Part shown: positions 4,681 to 9,332 of the stretch, piece after piece
How the letters are laid out: every line of letters begins with the position of its first letter
Position numbering within the stretch: position 1 is the first letter of the stretch
Assembly (NCBI GenBank): GCA_007127425.1
Contig: SKZJ01000109.1
Span: 1-9,332, forward strand
Reading direction: 5' to 3'
DNA from: Wenzhouxiangella sp.
Lineage (GTDB): Bacteria > Pseudomonadota > Gammaproteobacteria > Xanthomonadales > Wenzhouxiangellaceae
DNA length: 9,332 nucleotides
The notes under the pieces: generated by a model
Databases searched by the model: none
Told to the model about the DNA's origin: nothing
The model's input: only the letters and a program-made list of their open reading frames with translations
Program-made: the position numbers and the translations under genes

Positions 4681-6609
4681 ATGAGCAAGATTATCGGCAT
4701 TGATCTGGGAACGACCAACTCCTGTGTCGCCATCATGGAAGGTGGCAAGACACGCGTGATCGAAAACGCCGAAGGCGATCGCACCACGCCGTCTGTTGTC
4801 GCCTTCACCAAGGACGACGAAGTGCTGGTCGGCCAGCCGGCCAAGCGCCAGGCGGTCACCAACCCTGATCGCACCCTCTACGCGGTCAAGCGACTGATCG
4901 GCCGCAAGTTCTCCGAGAAGGTGGTCCAGAAGGACCAGAAGCTGGTGCCTTTCAAGATCGTCGAGGCTGAGAACGGCGATGCCTGGGTGCAGGTTGGCGA
5001 CAACAAGATGGCGCCGCCGGAGATTTCCGCCCGTGTGCTGATGAAAATGAAGAAGACGGCGGAAGACTACCTCGGTGAGGAAGTGACCGAAGCGGTGATC
5101 ACCGTGCCGGCCTATTTCAACGATTCGCAGCGCCAGGCCACCAAGGACGCCGGCAAGATCGCCGGGCTGAAGGTCAAGCGCATCATCAACGAGCCGACTG
5201 CGGCATCGCTGGCCTACGGCCTGGACAAGGAAGGCGTCGACCGCAAGGTAGCCGTCTACGACCTGGGCGGCGGCACCTTCGACATCTCCATCATCGAGAT
5301 TGCCGATGTCGACGGCGAAAAGCAGTTCGAAGTGCTCGCCACCAACGGTGATACCTTCCTCGGCGGTGAGGACTTCGATATTCGCCTCATCGACTACCTG
5401 GCCGCGGAGTTCAAGAAGGAGCAGGGCGTGGACCTGCACAATGACCCGCTGGCGCTGCAGCGCCTGCGTGAGGCTGCTGAGCGGGCCAAGATCGAACTGT
5501 CCTCGGCCCAGCAGACCGAGGTCAACCTGCCCTATATCACGGCCGATCAGTCCGGGCCGAAGCACCTCAGCATCAAGGTGACGCGTTCCAAGCTCGAATC
5601 GCTGGTCGAAGACCTGGTCAAGCGGTCCATCGAGCCGTGCCGCACCGCGCTCAAGGATGCCGGGCTCAAGATTGACGAGGTCGACGAAGTCATCCTGGTT
5701 GGCGGTCAGACACGCATGCCGGCTGTACAGAAGGCGGTGACCGAGTTCTTCGGCAAGGATCCGCGCAAGGACGTCAACCCGGACGAAGCCGTCGCCGTCG
5801 GCGCCGCCATCCAGGGCGGTGTGCTGTCGGGCGACGTCAAGGACGTATTGCTGCTTGATGTGACCCCCTTGTCGCTGGGTATCGAAACCCTCGGCGGCGT
5901 CTTTACCAAGCTGATCGAGAAGAACACCACCATTCCGACGCGCGCTTCGCAGGTCTTTTCCACGGCCGACGACAACCAGAGCGCGGTGACCGTGCACGTG
6001 CTGCAGGGTGAGCGTGAACAGGCCGCGGCCAACAAGTCGCTGGCCCGGTTCGACCTGACCGGTATCCCGGCCGCCCCGCGCGGGGTGCCGCAGATCGAAG
6101 TGACCTTCGATATCGATGCCAACGGCATTCTTCACGTCTCGGCCAAGGACAAGGCGACCGGCCGCGAACAGAAGGTCGAGGTCAAGGCCGGTTCGGGTCT
6201 GAGCGACGAAGAGATCGAGCAGATGGTGCAGGACGCCGAAACCCACCGAGAGGAAGACAAGAAATTCCAGGAGCTGGTTTCGGCCCGCAACAATGCAGAC
6301 AGCATCGCCCATGCCACGCGCACCAGTCTCAACGAACACGGTGAGCAGCTTGACGAGTCGGTCAAGAAGCAGATCGAAGACGCGCTGGCCAAGGTCGACG
6401 AGGCCATGAAGGGCGACGAGAAGGAAGCCATCGACAACGCCGTCAACGAGCTGCAGCAAGCCGGCGCCGAACTCTACAAGGCCGCGGCCGAAAAGGCCCA
6501 GGCCGAAGAGGGCGGCGACGAGCAGGGCGAGACTTCGGGCGAGGAAGGCAAGGACGAAGAAGTCGTCGACGCCGAATTCACCGAAGTCGACGACGACGAG
6601 AAGAAGTGA
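4681..6609 (+). CDS. dnaK: DnaK, Hsp70 chaperone
   Basis: DnaK binds exposed hydrophobic segments of unfolded proteins and cycles between open (ATP) and closed (ADP) states with DnaJ and GrpE. It has 642 residues (E. coli 638). The ATPase domain (about 1-385) shows the three Hsp70 signatures: [12 protein letters not shown] (6-17), [14 protein letters not shown] (192-205, with the catalytic/autophosphorylated T199) and [14 protein letters not shown] (337-350). K70 is present. The interdomain linker is DVLLLDVTP (388-396), then the peptide-binding domain and helical lid. The C-terminus ends in the acidic Hsp70 tail [15 protein letters not shown]. The ATG is fixed by the conserved [12 protein letters not shown] start, with AGGA ten bases upstream. 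It shows strong codon bias, which creates long but meaningless open frames on the opposite strand. Confidence 0.98.
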   Translation: MSKIIGIDLGTTNSCVAIMEGGKTRVIENAEGDRTTPSVVAFTKDDEVLVGQPAKRQAVTNPDRTLYAVKRLIGRKFSEKVVQKDQKLVPFKIVEAENGDAWVQVGDNKMAPPEISARVLMKMKKTAEDYLGEEVTEAVITVPAYFNDSQRQATKDAGKIAGLKVKRIINEPTAASLAYGLDKEGVDRKVAVYDLGGGTFDISIIEIADVDGEKQFEVLATNGDTFLGGEDFDIRLIDYLAAEFKKEQGVDLHNDPLALQRLREAAERAKIELSSAQQTEVNLPYITADQSGPKHLSIKVTRSKLESLVEDLVKRSIEPCRTALKDAGLKIDEVDEVILVGGQTRMPAVQKAVTEFFGKDPRKDVNPDEAVAVGAAIQGGVLSGDVKDVLLLDVTPLSLGIETLGGVFTKLIEKNTTIPTRASQVFSTADDNQSAVTVHVLQGEREQAAANKSLARFDLTGIPAAPRGVPQIEVTFDIDANGILHVSAKDKATGREQKVEVKAGSGLSDEEIEQMVQDAETHREEDKKFQELVSARNNADSIAHATRTSLNEHGEQLDESVKKQIEDALAKVDEAMKGDEKEAIDNAVNELQQAGAELYKAAAEKAQAEEGGDEQGETSGEEGKDEEVVDAEFTEVDDDEKK

Positions 6610-6667
6610 CTTTCGCGATCCATGATCGCGAAGGTCATCCCGGAATCGCCACAGGCGATATCCGGGA
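6609..6667 (+). promoter_or_regulatory. Two tandem hairpins after dnaK
   Basis: Hairpin 1: TTCGCGATC (6612-6620), loop CAT, GATCGCGAA (6624-6632); outer pairs extend it to 12 bp from the last base of the dnaK stop, with one G-T wobble. Hairpin 2: TCCCGGA plus ATCGCC (6638-6650), loop ACA, GGCGAT plus TCCGGGA (6654-6667) with one bulged A. Neither is followed by a T-run, so they look more like attenuation, processing or mRNA-stability structures than full terminators. They separate dnaK from dnaJ and could lower dnaJ expression relative to dnaK. Confidence 0.55.
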
Positions 6668-6747
6668 CCTCCTGAAGCAAGAAAAGAGTTGAATCAGGGA
6701 GGGGTGATCGCGAAGTTTCTGGAGCGCTGTGGGTGACTCCAGGCTAC

Positions 6748-6777
6748 TGTGGGAGCGGTCTCCAGACCGCTCCCACA
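6748..6777. repeat. REP-like perfect palindrome before dnaJ
   Basis: TGTGGGAGCGGTCT (6748-6761) and AGACCGCTCCCACA (6764-6777) are exact complements with two bases between them. The TGTGGGAGCGG head is typical of REP sequences in Pseudomonas and relatives, which are mobilised in trans by REP-associated tyrosine transposases. It sits 30 bases before the dnaJ ATG. A weaker inverted pair, CTGGAG (6719-6724) and CTCCAG (6737-6742), lies just upstream. Read as protein, this palindrome would produce a false N-terminal extension of DnaJ starting at GTG 6733. Confidence 0.65.
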
Positions 6778-6807
6778 AATTTGACCTACAAATTTAAGAC
6801 AGACCCA

Positions 6808-7938
6808 ATGCCGGCAGACTACTACGAAACCCTCGGTGTCGCGCGTGATGCCGATAGAGACGAGATCCGCAAGGCCTATCGTCGCCTGGCGCGCAAGTAT
6901 CATCCGGACCGCAATCCCGATGATCCGAGCGCCGAGGACAAGTTCAAGGAAGTGCGCGAGGCGCACGACGTACTCAAGGACGAGCAGAAGCGGGCCGCCT
7001 ATGACCGTTTCGGTCATGCCGGGGTCAACGGCATGGGTGGCGGTGGCGCCGGTGCGGGGCAGGCCGGCTTCGGCGATATCAACGACATCTTCGGCGATAT
7101 CTTCGGCGACATCTTCGGGGGCGGCGGGCGGCGCCGCCAGCAGCGCACAAGGCGCGGGCAGGATATCCGTTACACGCTCCAGCTCGATCTCGAAGAGGCA
7201 GTGGCCGGCGTGGAAAAAGAGATCCGCATGCCGACGCTGGGCGAGTGCGAGACCTGCGATGGCAGCGGCTCGAAAAGTGGCAAGCTCTCGGTATGCTCTA
7301 CATGCGGGGGGCAGGGCCAGGTGCGCATGCAGCAGGGCTTTTTCTCCGTCCAGCAGACCTGCCCGGCTTGTCACGGATCCGGTCGATCGATCCAGGATCC
7401 CTGCAATGATTGCGAAGGTAGCGGCCAGGTTCGTGAGACACGTACCTTGCAGGTCAAGATCCCGGCCGGTGTCGATACCGGCGACCGCATTCGACTGAGC
7501 GGAGAAGGTGCTGCCGGTACCCAGGGGGGGCTGGCCGGCGACCTGTACGTGGATATCCAGGTGCGACCGCATTCCTTGTTTCAGCGTGACGGTGACGACC
7601 TGTACTGCGAAGTGCCGATCACCATCACCACCGCCGCGCTGGGCGGACAACTGAAGGTGCCGACGCTGGACGGCTCCGTAAGACTCAAGATTCCTGCAGA
7701 AACCCAGTCGGGCAAGTTGTTTCGACTGCGCGGCAAGGGAGTCCAGTCGGTTCGTAGCCGGACCGCCGGAGACCTCATGTGCCGGGTCGCCGTCGAAACG
7801 CCGGTCAACCTCACCCGTGAACAGAAAGACCTGCTCGAACAGTTGCAGGAGACCATGGGAGATCATTCCGACCAGAATCCGCAGTCGACCGGTTGGACTG
7901 ACAAGGTCAAGAGCTTCTTTGATCGAATGGGGTTTTAG
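6808..7938 (+). CDS. dnaJ: DnaJ, Hsp40 co-chaperone
   Basis: DnaJ delivers substrates to DnaK and stimulates its ATPase; it acts as a dimer in the cytoplasm. The protein has 376 residues, equal to E. coli DnaJ. The J domain (about 4-70) has the essential HPD at 32-34. The Gly/Phe linker (72-107) includes [16 protein letters not shown], encoded by near-identical 12-bp units around 7077-7115. The zinc-binding region has four CxxCxGxG motifs: C147/C150, C163/C166, C185/C188 and C199/C202. The C-terminal beta domains follow (about 210-335), then a dimerisation helix and a short tail. I chose ATG 6808 because [11 protein letters not shown] matches the family start exactly in form; GTG 6733 would translate the REP palindrome. 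No good Shine-Dalgarno precedes it. It is separated from dnaK by 198 bases of structured DNA. Confidence 0.97.
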   Translation: MPADYYETLGVARDADRDEIRKAYRRLARKYHPDRNPDDPSAEDKFKEVREAHDVLKDEQKRAAYDRFGHAGVNGMGGGGAGAGQAGFGDINDIFGDIFGDIFGGGGRRRQQRTRRGQDIRYTLQLDLEEAVAGVEKEIRMPTLGECETCDGSGSKSGKLSVCSTCGGQGQVRMQQGFFSVQQTCPACHGSGRSIQDPCNDCEGSGQVRETRTLQVKIPAGVDTGDRIRLSGEGAAGTQGGLAGDLYVDIQVRPHSLFQRDGDDLYCEVPITITTAALGGQLKVPTLDGSVRLKIPAETQSGKLFRLRGKGVQSVRSRTAGDLMCRVAVETPVNLTREQKDLLEQLQETMGDHSDQNPQSTGWTDKVKSFFDRMGF

Positions 7939-7940
7939 GT

Positions 7941-8086
7941 GGAAATGTAAAATGTAAAACGTGAAAAGGGGGTGTTGCCGTGCCGTTTTTGTGGCTGGTG
8001 TGGCCAACGGCGAGGGCCGTGCCATTGGCCAGCACACCCCGGATCGAAACCCCGGAGCACACCCCCGTTTCCCGTTTCCCGTTTAA
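7941..8086. repeat. Inverted heptamer-repeat element, copy C (same family as the one before ratA)
   Basis: Left arm: GGAAATG, TAAAATG, TAAAACG, TGAAAAG (7941-7968), in 7-bp register. Right arm: CGTTTCC, CGTTTCC, CGTTTAA (8066-8086). Core: GTGGCCAACGGC (8000-8011), nine bases, GCCATTGGCCAG (8021-8032), almost the same as the core at 238-269. A short hairpin CGCCTG/CAGGCG (8087-8100) follows. The element starts 2 bases after the dnaJ stop and occupies most of the 237-base dnaJ-dapB gap. No gene is visible in the gap. Confidence 0.75.
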
Positions 8087-8175
8087 CGCCTGAGCAGGCG
8101 CAACCAGCGTTGGATCATGTCCCAGCTAAACTAATCTCCGTGACGCGGGTCGCCGACTTGCAGTAATCTTTCGCC

Positions 8176-8913
8176 ATGAGCCTGCAAATTCTTCTCAGTG
8201 GCGCCAGCGGTGCTGTCGGTCGTGTGATCGGCGAGGTCATCGAAGCCGATAGTCATTTCCTGCTCGCCGGACTGGCGAGCCGGGAGCAGTTCTTCGAACC
8301 TGATAGTGAAGCCGATGTCATCATCGACTTCTCACATCCCGAGTTGCTCGCCCGGGTCATCCCGTATGCCGTGCGTCGTCGCCTTCCGCTGGTGACCGGC
8401 ACCACGGGGGTCAATCCGGCGCTGGAGCGTAAACTGGTGGATGCGGCCGAACACATTCCGGTTTGCTACGCCGCCAACTTCAGTCTGGGTGTGAATCTCC
8501 TGGTGCGGCTGGCCCGCCAGGCCGCCCATACACTGGACAAAGGGTTTGATATCGAGATTCTCGAAACGCACCACAGACGCAAGCTGGACGCACCGTCGGG
8601 TACGGCGAAGTGGCTGGGGCAGGCCGTCGCCAGTGCCCGTGGACTGGATTTCGACGGCAGCGCCGTCCACGACCGCAGCAGCAGGCGCGAGCCTCGCAGC
8701 CGCGACGAGATCGGCTACCAGGCCATCCGCGGTGGCGATGTGGCCGGAGAACACACGGTGTACTTCCTGGCCGACGGCGAACGCCTGGAACTGACCCACC
8801 GATCGACCGATCGACAGGTCTTTGCCCGGGGTGCTCTTGCGGCTGCAACCCGCATTACCGAACAGAGGGCGGGCATGGTAGACTTCGCCGACCTCGTGCT
8901 AGGCAAGGAGTAA
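8176..8913 (+). CDS. dapB: DapB, 4-hydroxy-tetrahydrodipicolinate reductase
   Basis: DapB reduces the DapA product with NAD(P)H to tetrahydrodipicolinate, on the way to meso-diaminopimelate for peptidoglycan and to lysine. The 245-residue protein has the nucleotide-binding GASGAVGR (9-16), DFSHPE (51-56), TGTTG (74-78), ANFSLGVN (100-107), the catalytic segment ETHHRRKLDAPSGTA (130-144; H132 and K136 correspond to E. coli H159 and K163) and IRGGDVAGEHTV (184-195). It is shorter than E. coli DapB (273): the region between the glycine motif and DFSHPE is only about 35 residues, as in the compact members of the family. The ATG gives a normal N-terminus, but no Shine-Dalgarno precedes it. A weak promoter (GTGACG, 18 bases, TAATCT at 8164-8169) would again start transcription almost at the ATG. 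carAB does not follow, unlike in Pseudomonas. Confidence 0.95.
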   Translation: MSLQILLSGASGAVGRVIGEVIEADSHFLLAGLASREQFFEPDSEADVIIDFSHPELLARVIPYAVRRRLPLVTGTTGVNPALERKLVDAAEHIPVCYAANFSLGVNLLVRLARQAAHTLDKGFDIEILETHHRRKLDAPSGTAKWLGQAVASARGLDFDGSAVHDRSSRREPRSRDEIGYQAIRGGDVAGEHTVYFLADGERLELTHRSTDRQVFARGALAAATRITEQRAGMVDFADLVLGKE

Positions 8914-8937
8914 CGGGAAACAAACGGTCGAAAACGT

Positions 8938-8966
8938 TTGACAGACCCCGAGCCCTTGGCTAAAAT
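8938..8966 (+). promoter_or_regulatory. Strong sigma-70 promoter of the tRNA operon
   Basis: A perfect -35 TTGACA (8938-8943), a 17-base spacer, and TAAAAT (8961-8966), five of six to TATAAT. The following bases GCGCGGC form a GC-rich discriminator, the hallmark of promoters under stringent (ppGpp) control. The start would be near 8973, a few bases before the tRNA-Ala 5' end. A 6-bp inverted repeat CAAACG/CGTTTG (8921-8940) overlaps the -35. Confidence 0.85.
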
Positions 8967-8980
8967 GCGCGGCTTGTTGT

Positions 8981-9056
<76 letters not shown>

Positions 9057-9090
9057 AAAGGTTTGCATGGCTGGAAACCATCGCGTTTCA

Positions 9091-9166
9091 GTCCCCATCG
9101 TCTAGAGGCCTAGGACACCGCCCTTTCACGGCGGCGACCGGGGTTCGAATCCCCGTGGGGACGCCA
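9091..9166 (+). tRNA. tRNA-Glu (anticodon TTC)
   Basis: A 76-base cloverleaf with encoded GCCA end. The acceptor GTCCCCA pairs with TGGGGAC, the anticodon stem CCGCC/GGCGG encloses CTTTCAC with anticodon TTC, and the T arm is CGGGG TTCGAAT CCCCG. It decodes GAA and GAG. It is co-transcribed with tRNA-Ala(GGC), a pairing also known in other gammaproteobacteria, and is followed at once by a terminator that begins at its final A. Confidence 0.97.
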
Positions 9167-9206
9167 AATAAAAAAGGCCCGCTCACTGAGCGGGCCTTTT
9201 TTATTT
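9166..9206. terminator. Intrinsic terminator of the tRNA operon, bidirectional
   Basis: The stem GGCCCGCTC (9176-9184), loop ACT and GAGCGGGCC (9188-9196) are followed by six T (9197-9202) and preceded by six A (9170-9175). The complementarity extends through AAATAAAAAA and TTTTTTATTT to 19 bp, so it can work in both directions. Confidence 0.93.
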
Positions 9207-9332
9207 GCCCTCCCCACTATGGGATCGAACCCAGCTAAACGAAGTCTCAAGCCTTCGATAAACCCCAAAGCTTTTTCGAAGCCATAATCCTCTGAGCCGC
9301 CCGCTTTAGGGTTCGAACCGAGCGGCAAAGCC
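9207..9332. other. Unexplained terminal segment, with a tRNA-like inverted remnant at 9207-9232
   Basis: I recognise no gene here. On the minus strand 9232-9207 reads GGGTTCGATCCCATAGTGGG and onward, resembling the tRNA-Glu T-loop and acceptor 3' strand, but it has no matching 5' acceptor and its T stem does not pair properly. TTCGA or TCGAA recurs several times (for example CTTCGA at 9253 and TCGAAG at 9276), and 9301-9325 is an imperfect palindrome around GGTTCGAACC. The minus strand is open across this stretch but that frame runs on through the tRNA-Glu complement, so it is not good evidence of a protein. Confidence 0.4.

Noticed and set aside
4654..6459. A 601-codon open frame on the strand opposite dnaK
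   Set aside because: It lies antisense to a highly biased, certain dnaK. Strong codon bias removes stop codons on the other strand, a known artefact for dnaK, and the product resembles no family I know.
6694..8037. A 447-codon minus-strand frame opposite dnaJ
   Set aside because: It is a shadow of dnaJ that runs through both the REP palindrome and the repeat element, with no recognisable domain.
9207..9290. A complete minus-strand tRNA
   Set aside because: T-loop-like and acceptor-like words are present, but there is no matching 5' acceptor strand and the T stem is mispaired.
9110..9328. Minus-strand frame with GDSNPGRRRERAVS
   Set aside because: The end is the complement of tRNA-Glu, a common false annotation; the upstream part matches nothing I recognise.

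Overview
The window is GC-rich chromosomal DNA from a gammaproteobacterium. The order is smpB (divergent) - ratA - rnfH - bamE (convergent) - fur - recN (convergent) - grpE - dnaK - dnaJ - dapB, then tRNA-Ala(GGC) and tRNA-Glu(UUC). This is close to the arrangement known from Xanthomonadales, Pseudomonas and relatives. Fur looks Pseudomonas-like because it has no CxxC pair. hrcA, which often sits between recN and grpE in Xanthomonadales, is absent, and carAB does not follow dapB. I would place the organism near Xanthomonadales/Chromatiales, but the sequence alone does not fix the genus.

Layout. 1-122: start of smpB, leaving the window on the minus strand. 123-348: intergenic, mostly an inverted-repeat element built of degenerate 7-bp units. 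349-1075: ratA and rnfH, overlapping by 8 bp. 1085-1531: bamE, converging on rnfH. 1539-1548: two overlapping -10 boxes for bamE and fur. 1589-2014: fur. 2015-2234: a convergent intergenic region almost wholly made of heptamer arrays. 2235-3893: recN. 3967-6609: grpE and dnaK, each with a sigma-32-like promoter. 6610-6807: tandem hairpins and a perfect REP-like palindrome. 6808-7938: dnaJ. 7939-8175: a second copy of the repeat element seen before ratA. 8176-8913: dapB. 8938-9206: a two-tRNA operon with a strong promoter and terminator. 9207-9332: unexplained sequence that begins with an inverted, decayed likeness of the tRNA-Glu 3' end.

Function. GrpE, DnaK and DnaJ form the Hsp70 chaperone cycle: DnaJ delivers substrate and stimulates ATP hydrolysis, and GrpE exchanges nucleotide. 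SmpB works with tmRNA in ribosome rescue, BamE is a lipoprotein of the outer-membrane assembly machine, Fur senses iron, RecN handles double-strand breaks, and DapB feeds lysine and peptidoglycan synthesis. The genes are housekeeping genes.

The unusual material is between the genes. At least three intergenic regions carry arrays with strict 7-bp periodicity, mostly arranged as inverted arms. Two of them share the same central hairpin, so they are copies of one dispersed element. Other points are Fur with one altered metal ligand and a small insertion, a shared -10 region between bamE and fur, and possible leaderless starts at ratA and bamE. I saw no prophage, CRISPR array, transposase or defence gene.
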